A DNA stretch of 64,000 nt from Fratercula arctica (Eukaryota; Chordata; Aves; Charadriiformes; Alcidae): positions 33,165,589 to 33,229,588 of the forward strand of contig CANTUZ010000011.1 of NCBI GenBank assembly GCA_947846985.1, read 5' to 3'. This document shows, piece by piece, positions 31,201 to 46,200 of this stretch. The translations under genes and the position numbers were made by a program. The notes beneath the pieces were generated by a model. It was not told the DNA's origin. It ran no database searches and saw nothing but the letters and a program-made list of their open reading frames with translations. Positions within the stretch are counted from its first letter, which is position 1, and each line of letters opens with the position of its first letter.

Positions 31201-34200
31201 AAAAATGTATAGAAATTCAAAGACTTATGTAAGTCAGATCAAAGAGATCAGCTTTAGAAAACAAAACTAGGTTGCACATTCAATTACGTCATGTGAATTG
31301 CCAGGATAATTTTTTCATGTTGTTAACACATCGTTGTCCTGCAGATCAAAGCACCTGCCTTGGGTACACTGAGTCTCCATGGGAGTTATCTTTAAGAAAT
31401 GTGTATCGCAGGAATCAATTACACCAGATGCAATAACCTCATTTCTAAAGCAAACAGTCCACCAGGGAGAAGACAGCGACTTTTGGTGTTTGAACAACTT
31501 TCATTTTAACTAGTGGAAAAAGTAAAGGATTAGTTCAACAAACTGGGGCAGGAGTAGCAATCCCTCTCCTTTCTTCCTCCTCTGGAACACAGGAGTTGTG
31601 TCCCCCCCACACCTTAGCACTTCTACTGCTGTTTCTGACTGCAAATTATGGGCTAAAAAAGACCTCTAACTACGCCTGAATTACCAATGTTAATAAAAGT
31701 CATCCAATCCACTGAGCATTTTTTAATGCTATTTTACACCCAAAGGGGGAAAAAAGTATATCCAGGAAGAAACCCAAAAGCAACAATATACCACTTAAAA
31801 CTAATCTGGTGAATTACTGGCTGTAATACCAGAGCCACACAGAACTTTCATTTGGCAGAACACTCTCACTTCAATTAAAAAACAAGTTTCTAAACAAAAC
31901 CTAAATCCATTTCTGGTATTACTCACTTGAAAAGCGTATCAATTCACAATCACCTTCACCTTCTTGACCCGACAGCTAGCTACCATCAGGGAGAACAGGA
32001 CTCTAGTTCAGATGTTTTCAAAACCACTATTATTTGTTTTAAAGTTTACTTCAATAAACCACACATCTGCTATTTTTCAGCAGAAAGCAACATTTAACCC
32101 CCAGGTTTTTGTAGCTCTCTGCCAAACCACAGAGCACAGCGAGAGCACTGTCTGCCACAGAAGAACACCTCACCGCGGTTCTGACCTTGCAAAGACCTCG
32201 CAGGCTTTCAAACACCAGTGGTACTTCTCAGTGGCCCCAGCTCAGCGCTGGAGCCAGGATGGGCTTCGCCAGAGAAGAACCTGGGAATTAACATTCTTAT
32301 CTTCAAACCACAGCCCGCTCAGGAATGTCTGCTCAAAAGCTGCAATAAAATGCTTCACAAAAGCCAGATACCTTGCTGTGAATACTGTACCAGTAAGTCG
32401 TTCGCTTAACAAAATAGATGAGCAGCAACGATCTCCACACATCTCTGTCAAATAAGTGAAGGGGAAGAAATGCAGGACAGCCTGGAAGGAGCTTTTCAAC
32501 CCAGTAGATAGCTGAGAGTTCAGGGAATCTGGCTTGAAACTTTCGGATGCAGATCAGGGTCATGGGTATACACCTCTCGTTATTTCCAAGGTGTTTGGTA
32601 GCACTGCATCCCCTAGCCTAGCCCATTTGGAAATTCTCAGTCCTTACGATTATTGCATAGGTAGCACCAGATTAACAGCAGAAGAATTGCATTCCCGCTC
32701 ACCTGCAGCTGTGTGTTAAAACACCACCACTCAAACCTACAGAGAGGTCAAGTATGCCACAAGAACTGGAAGAACTTGGGGCTTTACACCCAAAAGAAGC
32801 TCCAGCAGTTTTTCCAGCAACATTTTAGTTTTGAAGAAAGGAGATTGGGTTTTGCTATTTTCTGATTGCTCATTGCTTTATATTGTTGTTTTGGTTTGGG
32901 GTTTTTTTGGGGGGTAGGGTGGGGGTGTATTATTTGCTTGGAGTTTTGTTTACTTGTTTGTTTAGTCTAATTTCAATATACACAAGATGACAGTTCAAAG
33001 AGTTTAAAAACAAGTCGTGGGACCTGAATAGCATGACAAAATATTGTTGCTTAGAGTTCTGGATGGAAAGAACTGAGAAGTGTTGCATGTCAAGCTTCAA
33101 CTCCAGCATCACAAAGAGTATTTTATGAAAGAACTCCAAAACAGTAGGAGAAAAGAGCAATTTTAACATGCTTCTCGCCAGCTACTGTCTGCTGTCTCTC
33201 AAGCCCGGGCATGTGGAACTCGGATGCAGGAGCAGTGCTGTTTGTCAAAAGCAGAGTTGTGCATCTTTGGTAAAGGCTTAAAACTCTCTTCCTGCCCTTC
33301 TGCTGGGCATATAATGAAGAATTTCACCTCCTAGGGCAGCTCTCCATACTAGCCAGAAAAGCCTGTCTCCAAGCTGAGATCCATATTTGCCTTTCCAGAC
33401 TGTGGAAAGCAGAAACAGAAGTCTGAACATCAAGGGGTGAGCAGTCATTTTCACTGAAGGAGACCAAGTGCTATTGAACTCCGCCTGTTAATTTAGCTGC
33501 CCTCTGCATACCCTCCTATCCAAGTTAGAGGGATGTTTTGATGATTCTGTTCAATCTTTTCTATCCACCCAAGGAGCTGACATTTTTGTCCCAGATTTTA
33601 GTACCTTATAGCTGAAAAATCTCTCTGTGGTTTCAAATTCCTCCTTGTCCCACTCTGCAAGTTGCTGCCAAATAAATTCCTGAACCCTCCACTTTTATCA
33701 TTCACCTCTGCCTCAGATACAAAGGCCTTTTCTTTCTGTCCTACATCATACACAACCTATTTACCTTCACTTTCTAGACCTTCCACACAGACCTAACCTT
33801 TTAGTACCTGCCATTTCTAAATTTTAAATCTTAAAGGTTCATTGCCTTTTCTACTAAAGCTGCTTCATTTGAAAGTTAAATGAGAAGGCAACAAAGCTTT
33901 TTCATGCCTTAACACATTCTATTCCCTATGGTTAAGAGGAGCTTGTTATAGGTGGCTGCAAAAGTGAAATCTTTCTTCTTTTTAAAACTTTCTCAAAATT
34001 CTCTGTCTGATCTCTATCAGAACTTGACTATGGTTAAGACTACAATGACCACTATGTACTGTGACGACATGTACCATCTCATTTCCCTGTTTTCCCGTGG
34101 GTGCTTATCTAATCTTAAATCTTGGATTTCTCTGGAGCAGGAGGCATCTTTGTATTGCATTTATTCAGCACACCACACGAGAGGTTTCTAGGTCACGAAA

Positions 34201-37200
34201 ATCAAGTTCCTACCTGCCACTGCACATTCAATAAAATAATTCCACAATGCAACCATGTTGCCTCTGTTGAATTATGACTAATTTGCCACCCCATCCACCT
34301 TCTAGGATAGGAATCAGTTACAGCAGACTATCAGAGTGGACAATTCAACATCTTTAGATGTTTTTGCCCACTGCAGTTCATCAAGCAGATAGCTGATTTG
34401 ATTGGGGTGAGGGGGGAGGGAGAGGAAGCAGTATTAAGCTCTTGAATTCACACAACATTTAACAGAGGAAAAAAAAATTTCAAAATCACAAAAATCTCTC
34501 CTCAAATTGCAAAAGCGTTCCCTTTTTATCTTGCTTGCATGGAAACCCTGTGTAACAGGTTTCACTCCTGTAGATGCTAGTCACTACTGCTTCCCCCTTT
34601 TTCCCAAACACACTCATGTGCCCTGCTTTTTCCCACACGAACTAAAAAGAAATAATTGTCCTAAAACGCAAAAGAAAACACACAGTAAGTCCAGTGTTTA
34701 ACTAAGGAACGCTTTCCAGTGATACAGAGAACCATCACATGATAAGCAGCATCTGGTAGTGCTTTTAGACCAATATAAATAATGAGACACATAGCACTTC
34801 AATGCTGGATTTATAAGGTTGGTATGTGCCTTGGCTTTCTTCGAATCAAAGGGGGAACAAATAATAACACATAAAACCGGAACAAGTCACAGTACTGAAC
34901 GAAAAGATTCAGTATCTGCCAATTTCCTCCACTTCTATATAAATTGGCCCTGTTGATGCTAAAATTAAAATTTTACAAGAGAATACATAACAGTGAAGAA
35001 GTCTACGTTCAAGTTGCATTCAAAGTCACAAGTTTCTCCTACAGCTATGCGAATTTGTGGTTTTTCTTCACTGCAGTATATAAAAATATCACAAGCCATT
35101 TTAAATATATCCTTCTAAATTACATTTTATATTTATATATCAAGGGTAAAAGTTACCTGCAAGCTATTATTAAGCAAGTCAAAGTCACTGTATCGCCTCA
35201 CAATCTGCAAAATATAAAGACAAAGTTCAGGAAACATATTACTTTTCCCATTAGCATTTTACTCTTCAAAATCCCATCAGAGAAAAGTAATTCCCATTTA
35301 TAATCTTGTTATTTTAACCATTTTTGTACAAATGTGTAACTGACAGATTTACGTCACATTGCCAGAGAGCAAAGAAAACTTTTTAATCATATCAGATCAA
35401 AAATGCATTTCTAAACATTATCTTAAAACAGCTAAAAAAAAATATTTACAAGCAAAGTTGTCTGCAAACAAAGCATTTTTGCCATATTAGGTGTATGAAC
35501 TTTTCATAGTCATCTTCATTATTACTTCCAGGTTTCGTTGGTCATGTATCAGCAAGGCTGTGATTTTAGCACTAAGGAAGCCAAACTGGCATTTGAGATT
35601 TAAATTATGGTTGTACCAACACAAGTAGTAACACATCACGGGCTTTTTCCCTGGAATTTCCACAATAGCAGCAGACAACTTGCCTTCTGTAGCTGGCAGC
35701 AATACTGTTTTTCTCTTAGTTTTTGACCAAAAGTATTCAAGCACTTCACATTCTCAATTCTAAACCAACATTTCCCTCTCCAGCTCAATTTTAAAATCTA
35801 GGAAGAGTCAATTTTCAAATTCTTCCTAAAAAGGCATCCTGGTTTAAAGAAATCCACAATTTAAGAAATTACCTGCCAACTGTTTTCTGCTGAAACTCCT
35901 CTCTGAACACGGATTATGTATTCCTAATAAAAGGAAAAAGTTATTAGAAATGAGAAGTAATGAGCTGAAGAAAGTTTTTAGGTACTTCTCCAACTATGAC
36001 CACCATTCAATTAGGAAACATTCAGAAACAGAAAATTCAGATCCAGATGTTAAGTGCCGAGGTGAAGGTCAGGGCTGGGTTTGGCCAGACCCATCACTAG
36101 CAGCTGTCTCCCTCTGCTTCATGGAGTAGGAGACAAAGAGAGGTCCAAGAGCTTGCAGACCTGTAAAGCACTCAAACAGTTTCATTTAGTTATGGGAAAA
36201 GATGGTAAGAGCACACTCACCACACATCTCAACTGACAACAGCTGAAGAAACCTCTCCTCACCTCCAATATCAAACTAGTAGCCCCCAGGAATTACTGCT
36301 GCCATTGTAACAGAATAAAATGCCAGTAAATACCCACAGCTGCCCAACCCTAATTATTTTTGTACAAGAAAGGTTACCACAAAAGCTTTGGGGTGTGCTT
36401 GCGTAACTAGAACGTATCAGTCTCTCATTATGATAATTCTTCATTTATAATGCATGCTTAAAGTTAATCATTTATATATTAACTATGCAGATATATCTAA
36501 ATCTCAGTGAACCACTTGTAAACTTTAAGAATTAATAAATCTCCCACCACAATTACATTCATAAAGCACAATTCTTTTCAGTCTCTTCATTTCAAGCTCC
36601 ACTGAACCTTTTACCTGGTCAATACAACAAGATCATTATTTCAGATTTATCTCATTATCTCAAGAATAGATACCAAGTATTTTGTACACCTACTTAGACA
36701 TTCTTCAAGGAAGCCATGATTTTGTTTACCCCTACTCTGTTTAAGTTTGAAAACAGCTCTAAAACCACTTTTGACGTTTCAAAGATCATAAACAAGGCAA
36801 GTCCTTTTCCTAGAAAGCCTATAATCTCCATTTTAGATATTGTTTAATTGGCAAGGAAATAAAATTAATCCGGGCTAAATGTGGTAACAGATACTTCCTT
36901 TACCGCTTGCATACACAAAGCTCTATAAATGCAGCTGTTTTACAAGTCTTATTACGCAGATAATCCCACGGCCATATAATTTACATTGAAAAACATGAAA
37001 ATGGAGAGCCAAAAAGTAAGGTGCTGCCTGAGCAAATGCAACTCTCAGCACCAAAGAGAGCTGGAGAGTACACAGAGTCAGAAGAGGGGGAAGAAGCCAC
37101 ACAGGTACCTATGTTTTTACACTTTCCTTCCAACCGTATCAGTCTGACACTGCAGGACGGCTTATGTCCCCAGCGCCTTTTAAGCACATTCATCTTCTCT

Positions 37201-40200
37201 GCTGTGCTTGGCCAGGGGTGGCAGGACCCACCGCGGGTGCTCGAGGCACCACTGAATCCCCCAGGCTGCCTCACTGAACACCGCACACCTGCAGCTGCAA
37301 AATCCAAAGCAAGAACTAAAAATTCTAAAACAAATACAAATTCAAGCCATGGCTCACTGTCTTTCTAAGCTGGAACATGCAAAAAAGCTCTTTGCACTTG
37401 TGCCAAGCGAGGCGTGAGCACCCACCCAGCCATTGCCTGCAGTGCAGCAAGCATCACATGGCAAATCATTTGTTATTCGGCTCAGATGACTTCATTCACC
37501 CTGGTACATATTTTCAAACGTATTTTATGTAAAGTGCTGAATAATTTCAAATGCCACCCAGTTTTGCGAACTGCTTACATCAATAGGGTTATTACACAAA
37601 CAAAAGGGACAGATCAGACCATTATGCACATTTTCTTCAGATATTAAAATTAATGCTGCATTCCAAATTATCGTGAATAGACAATAATGAAATAACAACA
37701 AAGGCATTTCCAGCACCTTGACTTTATATACCAAATTTGTCCATTCTGTAACAATAACTCTGTCTGGCGTGTACCTGCATACCAACTAGATAATTCAATT
37801 AATTGAGTGTTTGATCTATGAAGTATTATAAATTCAGCTTCCCAGTTAAAAATCCACTACAGGCAGTTATTAGTAACTTCTTTCAGGGACTGTGAAGCGT
37901 CTTCTGGTTTTGGAAGTTGCCTTCAGAACCACACAGAACTAATACTGCTCTTTCAAATGAAATGAAATTAAAAGCTTGTACCCTGAAAAGCATAAATGTA
38001 CCATTGGATGCAAACAAACAAAGTGGGGCACATCAGAGAATCCGTTCATAGAATGGAATTCTCCTTTAACGTTTACCACCATGAATAGTAGGTAGTGTAA
38101 ATCAAGAATTATGACTATTCTACCCAAGAGGCAAAGGCAACACTTATCAGATGGCTTTACCCTGTGTGGTCAACCTTAACTAATCCAGAATTTACTTACT
38201 GGAGTTTCCTTCCAAAGCACAATGCTGCTCAGACAAAAATGCTATTCCATTTTTAAAAATTCTCTTAAAATATCCTTGATCATCAACAGCTATCAAACAT
38301 CTGTAGCAATTTTGAACCATCTAGACTCGAGGACAAATTCAAGACTAGTAAACATGAAAACCAAAGTGATTTAAAATACTTAATGTCCTAGCAGCTTAGA
38401 TGGAAATGACAGATATCCAAGATGTCACAAACCAAAACATGTAATGACCACACCGGAATTAAAGTGTCTCTTTTCAGAAAGTCAGCCCGACATGCTCTCT
38501 CCATATTCTCTTCTCCTACCTATTTGAAATTATAATTAAGGTATTTTCCTGCAAAACAAGAAGCCCAAACCCTCATAAATAGTAACAAAATTCCACGGAG
38601 CTGACTGCAATTCAACCAGTGTAATTATGCTTGGAAACTGTGCGACAGAACCCGATTAAAGGGACACCTGGAGACACAGATTCACCACGAATGTGGCTTT
38701 TCCTGTTTTGTGATCGTTGCTGCATTTTGGGAAGTAGGAAGAGGCTACTTCGTACACAGCCAAAAGATTGCAGCAACTGCTTATTCAGCGAGTCTCAAAG
38801 GAACGTTGGCCGTTTCTCTGAGAAGCCACATCAGTGATGATTCACCGTGTTCAGTCATTCATCTTTTCTAGGATTTTGAAAGAAGCAGAGTTATTACTCA
38901 ACCCCTTGTAGCACTTACTCTTTATCCAGCGATTAACCTTTTCTGTTGTACCCCCAGAAAAGGCCCTCGGGCAGGCAGAACACACAAATTCATTAGACAA
39001 CCGTCAAAGCATCTTATTGCATACAACCACTCTGATCAAGACAACAGTCATCTCTTCTGGAGAGCCTAAGGACAAACAACCCAGGGCTCAGAGCTCATTC
39101 TCACAGTAAGATTATATTACAAAACTAGATTTGTGCCACAACTATTTTTTCCACACAGACTCAAGTATTTGCCCATCCAGTTCTGCTTTGGCACCCGAAA
39201 GCACTAATTGAGTCCCCTCTTTACACCACGGGTTCACAACCTGAAACAAAAGAGCATCACTCTCCAGATGTGGTCCGTAGTTATGTCTGTATGGAAAAAC
39301 GAAGTCCCCACCACACTCACTCCATCAGCACTGACCGTAACGAAGAATTGGCTACTTCAGCACTACTTTGTCAATACAAATAATGAAAAAGCCTAAATGC
39401 CCTTCTGTTGGTGTTTTTTCCCCCCCCCTGAAGTTGATAATGAGATCGAAAGTCAAAGAATAGCTATAGTAGAAAAACCACAATAAGAAATACACCACCA
39501 TCCCAAATATCAGCCATGGCTACATATAACCAGCAGACCACAGTATGCCGAGTTTCAGTGAGAAGTTGATACTTCCTATTGCCTCCACACAGCAACAAGC
39601 TTGTCTTGGGATTATAATTAGCACCGCTGATATATGCTTCCCATAGGACCAAAGAAGAGCTTTCAACTCTGCAAGGAAAAAGCCCAAATGCATAAAAGCC
39701 ATTATTACTCTGCCAAATTCTGTTTTGTTAAGGAAAAAAATCTGAATTACGACAGTTTTCCTCTGAAGCAGCCTGAATTGATAGTGGGGCTGAGACTGTG
39801 CCCATAGGAAATAAATGACAGCATAAGGAAAACAGATCAGCACACTCAGAATCATTTCTGTTTAGCTGCACCATCTAACACAGGAAAATACGATGGCTTC
39901 AGAAACAGCTAGTAATTACTAGAATTTACTCCTGCTGACAATTTTAGGGATCAACAACCAGGCTCCACAAGGTCTGGGTTAGCTATACTCATGCAAAAAT
40001 TCCCATGGCATTTCTCACTCCTACACAAATGGCTCAAAAATCTTCCCCATGACTCAGTTTACCAAACAACTTCAAAGAAGCCCTAACAGCTGCTAGCTGG
40101 CAAAGAAAGGCCTCAGCTTGCAGGACAACCTCACGCTACTGATTTTGGCTGCGAGCAGCGAGATCCCTGGCAGCAACTACATAAGAGCCATCAACCAGAC

Positions 40201-43200
40201 AGGTCATAAAACCCTTCCATGAGACCACCTCCCTGAGCCCCTCCAGACCCCCACACAAGGAAGGTTTGTACGTCCGCTGTGCTTCCTATGACTACTGCCA
40301 AGCCAGATCCTGCCACAACTTTCACATTCCAGCAGCAGCAGCTCAGTATAGATTTTCAAAGGTGCCAAGCAAAGCGGTTTTACCTCTGGGATCATTTCCT
40401 GGCTGGTCCCATCAGTCAAGGAAGCGGAAACCAGTGCTGGGAGGAGGAGGCTGGGAGCAGGGAAAGCTGTATGACCCTGGATGCAAACTGTCATTTCCTA
40501 AAATCTTCTTCCTACCACTACAGAGTGCTGGATAGAGTTTCTGAAAAAGAGTATCTTCCAAACATCCACATGGATCAGGGACAACCATGCTGCATTTCTG
40601 CATCCTTTGCCAACAACAGTTTCACAATCACTGCCTGGGATTAACATTATCCTGAATTTACCCATTTAGATGTTTTCCCCCCAGATTCACCAAGATTATT
40701 CCCTGGTATTCCAGCAATTGTTAAAACATCATCATCAGAGCTGCACCGATAATTTTGTTACCATTCCTAGGTGAAAGTTACACATCAAAGCATGTCCAAA
40801 CATTTAACAATTGCTGTTTATCACCTTTCCTAGTTTTTGAAACAGAAAGCAAACAGGAAAGAAAGGTTTTTGCAAAGACAAAATAGGAAAGAACAAGAGG
40901 TGAATTTAGAGATTGATATAATAAAACGTAGAGAGTCTCGCCAATATTGGGTAATACATTCTGTTTTCCCAAGAAAATAGTCTCTAAATTTCCGGCTCAG
41001 GATAGTCAGTCTGTTTTTCACAGATTTCTGCTGTACATCTGTTTAATCCAACAGGCTTGAAAAGCCAACCATTATAAAGATCCAGGTCACCTTCAGGTCA
41101 CATCAACTAAAAAGTTTGAAAGGGCTTTATTTTATAAGCATTAAAGAGAGGAAAGCCTAATTAAGCATGAATACAATCCCCGCTTAAGTAGGCTGGATTG
41201 GAACAATTCCTCGTAAGAAGCTCTTTTAAATGTTTATTTAGAAAATCTCCCATGTGAAAAGTAGCAACAAAAACCAGGAAAGCTGCTCAGACGCGGGGAC
41301 CTCTTCGCTACAGGGCACAGAACTTATTTGCTATTGCACAACCTGCCATTAAACCCATCTGAGGTACGAGCAGCAACCGGTGTTTACCTGCGTTTTAAAC
41401 AACGCACGTGTTTGTCCGGGGACATTCTCTAGCTCCACACACCCTGTATTGCTGGTGTAGTAATGAGTAAGCCATTCAACAAGTGAAAGCTATGAAGTAG
41501 CACAACTGCAGGGGAAAAAATAGGACATGCGTTTACGTGTAATGAAACGTACTGAACAAGAAAAACTCCGGAGAGAGACAAGAGAAATAACAGCATCATC
41601 ATGGCCTTCACCAGAAAAGCAGAATACTCAGTGTCTTTCAGGAAATACTCAGTAGCTGATAAAAATATTCCAAGTACACTGCAAGATCTCTAAGGCAATG
41701 GATTCTCTAAGGTATGATACGGCAACTAGTATTTTGACTGCAATCTTTGCAGGAGCTACAAACGCAATACTAATTTAGTTAAGTTCACCAGTGGAAACCG
41801 TAAGGCTGGGATAGCTAAAATTAGGTGTGATGAAGCAGCTATCTTTTTTGGGCCCAAGCTGGGGGTGGAGGTGAGAGGTGGTCAAGCTTACTTACTAAGT
41901 CCAGTGGAGGAACTGCATTTCCAAAACCTCACACAAGCGAACCCGAATAGTTCCCTGTCTAAAGCCACCTCTAAAAGGAACTTCATGATTTTTTTTTTTC
42001 CCCCCAAAGTGAAGGCAACCTTCACTGGAGAGACTGAATTCCTTATAAAGCAGATGTGCAAAGTCCTTTACAAGCTCTTAAAATAAATCCTACAGTTCTA
42101 GAAACATATGGCTCCATTTTTGTATGACAGAACAATATAGGAAAAATATAAATGCTTTTTCAAGATTTTTCTAATCGAAAAGCTATGAGTGTCAACATGC
42201 ATCATTGCTTAAGGAAAACGAAAAACTCTGAAAGTATGTTACAAGAGGGATTTATTTCAGCTGTTCACTTCCAAATGCCTTTAAGACAACAATGTACTGT
42301 AGTAAAATTGGCTGTTTCACTGCTTCAATTTCAACATGAAACGCATGAAAAAGGAAAATCACTTCAGAGAAGAATTAAGGAATGTTCAGAAGTATACATA
42401 TAACTTGCTAGTGGTTTTACCGCTTTGAAGTGCTCTAAAACTTGTATGTACAGTTGTGCAGTTCTTATTAAGGAATATGTCTAGATTATTGCGGAAGAAA
42501 ATAGCATCCTATTTTAAGGCTTAGAAAGAAAGCCGCTTTTAAATAGTGAATATACAGATGAGATATTCCAATATGAAGTTCAACAGCCAAAATTTATTAA
42601 AGCTTTAGTGCGGAAAATGCCTCCGTTGTCACAACACAACATTTGGCATTAAGATGAGACACATGCAAATGGCTTAATATGCTGGATGCAATTCCACTCC
42701 TGTTGAATTCGAGGAACACAATGGCAACAAAACGGATTCATTTTCTGCAAAACGGTTGGTACAGATACCTGCCACGAGCACCAAACCGTGCCTAGGAGAA
42801 GGTGCCCAACGCGCTCCTGGAAGTTACACAGTTACTCTCTGTTCCTGTGCAGTGCTGGTAACTGAAGCATACAGGAGACAAAACGAAGCTGACAGGGTTT
42901 CCTCATGTAATTTCAAATCTATTAAGTCAGGTACCATTGGAATGGGCCTGCGATGTAAACATATTTGGCTTTCCAAATGAAAAGGACTCCATAAACACTA
43001 CACTATAGAATTATTTGCGTGTAAGTGCACGCTTCAACAGATCTCAGGCTGCTTGTAACACACTTAACAGGGGAAACAACTTTTATAAAAAAAGAAAAGG
43101 CATCATTTTCATCTTCAATTATCATTGGAAATAAATACGCAGAAAGAAAACCTCAGCTGGCAATTTCTTTGTTGCAACACAAAAGCATGGAGATGTGTAC

Positions 43201-46200
43201 CAGCTGAGATGCACTAGCTCAAGAAAGAACTTCTGAGCTCTTCTGACTTGAAAGAAACATAAAAAGCTCGTGAGCATATCAGAAGATTTTGCAGTTCATT
43301 TCCTAACAATCTACCAACCACATTTACTAGATGGTTGACATGCTCTTACTAAGCAAAAAGTGCAAACCCTCAAAAGAACATTTTAAATACTAGCTTTATC
43401 CCTTCTTAGGTTTCTGGAGAATTCAGGTAAGTACGTAGCAGTTTCAGGTTTTGATTTCAGTTTTGCCTCTTTTAGTTTCACCTTCATCCCCAGGAAACAG
43501 AAACTCAGCCCCTGCCAAGTACAGCCCTTGATTCAATGCTGTTAAGTTTACACTTACCCAGTCTGTTGTATTGAATCTAAATTAACAGAAGCCGCTCAGA
43601 ACAATTGACACAAGCTTAGCCTTCTGCTTGGTATTTCACCGTGTCCACAAAGCTTTTCCTGAAATTCTTCACCTTTTCCTTAACTGGTTATTCAGAAGAC
43701 TGGCTATTTTCAGCACCCGCAGAAGGTTTACATTTTTACTAGCTCAGTCACCACGTTAAAGTTGCATCTAACCTGGGCCTAGATCATCTTCATATGAGCG
43801 ATTTTTTAAGCCATGATCTATAGGAAAAGAATTATAAATGCAAGTTTAAAGCAATTCTTGCAACACTAAGCAGCATTATAAAATCTTAATACATACTGCT
43901 GACAAAAGAATAGAAAATTTATTCCTGGATGCCTTTGTATTTCAGCTTTAGAACAAGTCTAGCATATGAAGACCTACTTCTCCAAACACTAGTTTGGGAT
44001 GAAGAACTGCACAGATCTACATCTTTTGAAGGCATCGCTTTGAGGTGGGATGAGGAACAAACCCTAAAAGCATTCAGTTAATGACAACCTATTTCCTTAA
44101 ATCTATAATATAATAAAGCAAAATACAGTCTTAACACCTCACAAAAGCACTTCAACCCTTGTTTCTCAGAGGGGCTTCATTTACACACCTCCATTTAAAC
44201 ACAAGGATCTATTTGCGTGGCTTATTTGAACCAGGAAAGTTCACATCAGGGACAGCACCACCCATCAACAAACAAATTATTCGGATACCAGGGACAGCAG
44301 ATGAAGTGTCCAAAATGACAAAATAGTTGACTTACATCAAATAAGAAACCGAGTCTGTGTTATGGCTTCCTGTATTTTGATACCCCACACTGCCTCTATA
44401 TAAACCATCTGTGCTACACACACTTCAAGCCATCTTTCAACTATCAACAGGGCTTCTGCAGTAAAACAAACAATTACTAATAGATGTATCTTAGAGACAG
44501 ATTTTAAATCAAAAGGCACAGTGCTCCAGCATTCTGTTATTAACAAAAGATCAGAACAAATCAGTAGAGAATTTTTTCTGAACATCCATTAGTAACAGAA
44601 TACGGAGATGAAAGACAGAGGGGGGAGCAACATTTGCTATCACACTCACCCAGACAAGACAACACACAGACACGCAGAGTCTGGATTGAAAAACTACTTC
44701 CAAGTGCTCATTCTAAAAGAATTTTATGGCTTCTTTTTTCCCCCTAACCAGAATCATACAAACCAAAGGAAAGAACACAAAAAGCTACTGTCATTTGCAC
44801 TAGGAAAAAAAAAGTGTAATAAGGCATGATGGAAACAAATTAACAATGAAACTGTAATCCAGACTTTTAACCGGGGAGTGCTAGAAGTTACACAGCTTCA
44901 CGTAGGACTTGGCACATACACCCCTCAGCTATTGAAACAGGTAAAAAGTATCAGGCTTGCCAGAAAATAAACCTCATCAGCTTTATAAACCTGGAATTGT
45001 TCAAGGCCAGGCTGGATGGGGCTTTGAGCAACCTGGTCTGGTGGGAGGGGTCCCTGCCCACAGCAGGGGGATTGGAACTAGCTGGTCTTGAAGGTCCCTT
45101 CCAACCCGAACCGTTCTCTGATTTACAAGAGGAGTTGCAACAATGGAGAGCCAGAGCCTCTTGATTCACAAGATCTTCTGGGCAATCTCTCATATGTAAC
45201 TTCTGTTCAGAGGAAGACTGGAACATCGGTTAACGCAAGTTCCTCACACACAAAAAAAAACCCCACTTCTTAAGCGTAGATTACTTATAGGAAGAGTATT
45301 TAATAAGACAGGCTACAGATTAGTTGTGCATCCTGTGGTGAACCTACAATTATTGTAATTCGGGTTAATAGGAGTAGTCACCAGACGCGAGGAACGAGGA
45401 AGGGAGACCATCAATGCAGGCACGGGAGCTGCGTGTGGGGCAGCAGGAGCTCCTTCTCGCCATGCCAGACACGCTGCCCGCTGCTGTATGTACCTGCTGC
45501 TGTATGTACCTGCTGCTGGAGCACCCCTGGCCTCCAACAGAGCCCAGCATCCCCGCTCTCGGCCAAAGCCGGAGTCAGAAGCGACAGCCAGTTCTCTCTC
45601 TCTCTCTCTGTGATTCACAGCACTGCTTTGTCATACCATAAGTAAACCTAGTTTTTAAAGTGGAAAATAACTGCAAACAGGAGATTATGAAATGCGGAGT
45701 GTCACTGCATGCTCGAAAACGGTACATTTCTCATGGAGGCAGCGTGCGTGTGTACTAGACGTGCCAGAAGAATTAATCTGTGACACGAAAAGTCGCAGCA
45801 GGGCTCATCCTGCTGGGTGTCGCTGCTCCCCACAGCGGAGAGCGTGGGGCCGTACCCACACTTCTGTCTCCGCAGCCGTACAGCCGTGGCTGTCGTCGCA
45901 CAGGTGGGCCCCTCACATCTAACTTCACCTCAGCAGCCCAAACGAGGGGACCGGAGCCCACTTATGCCCCAAAAGGCTGTAACACACCCCGAGAAACCAC
46001 CCCCCACCCCCTCCCCGAGACGACACCCGCTCCCTCAGCCAGCGGGCGCAAGGCCTCCCTGGGCGCCGGGGCGAGCCCCGAACCCGCAGCCCCATCGCCG
46101 GGAGGAGGCGAAGGAGTCCAACAACTCCCGGCTGCCCGCAGGGGAACCGGGCAACGGCGGCACCGCCACAGCCCCGAGAGGTGAAACCCGCGCTCCCGGC

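Noticed and set aside
39520..39855. A 111-codon hydrophobic - strand frame in PXK intron 1
   Set aside because: It is AT-rich and hydrophobic, as expected for chance frames in AT-rich DNA. No family resemblance and no promoter or splice context.
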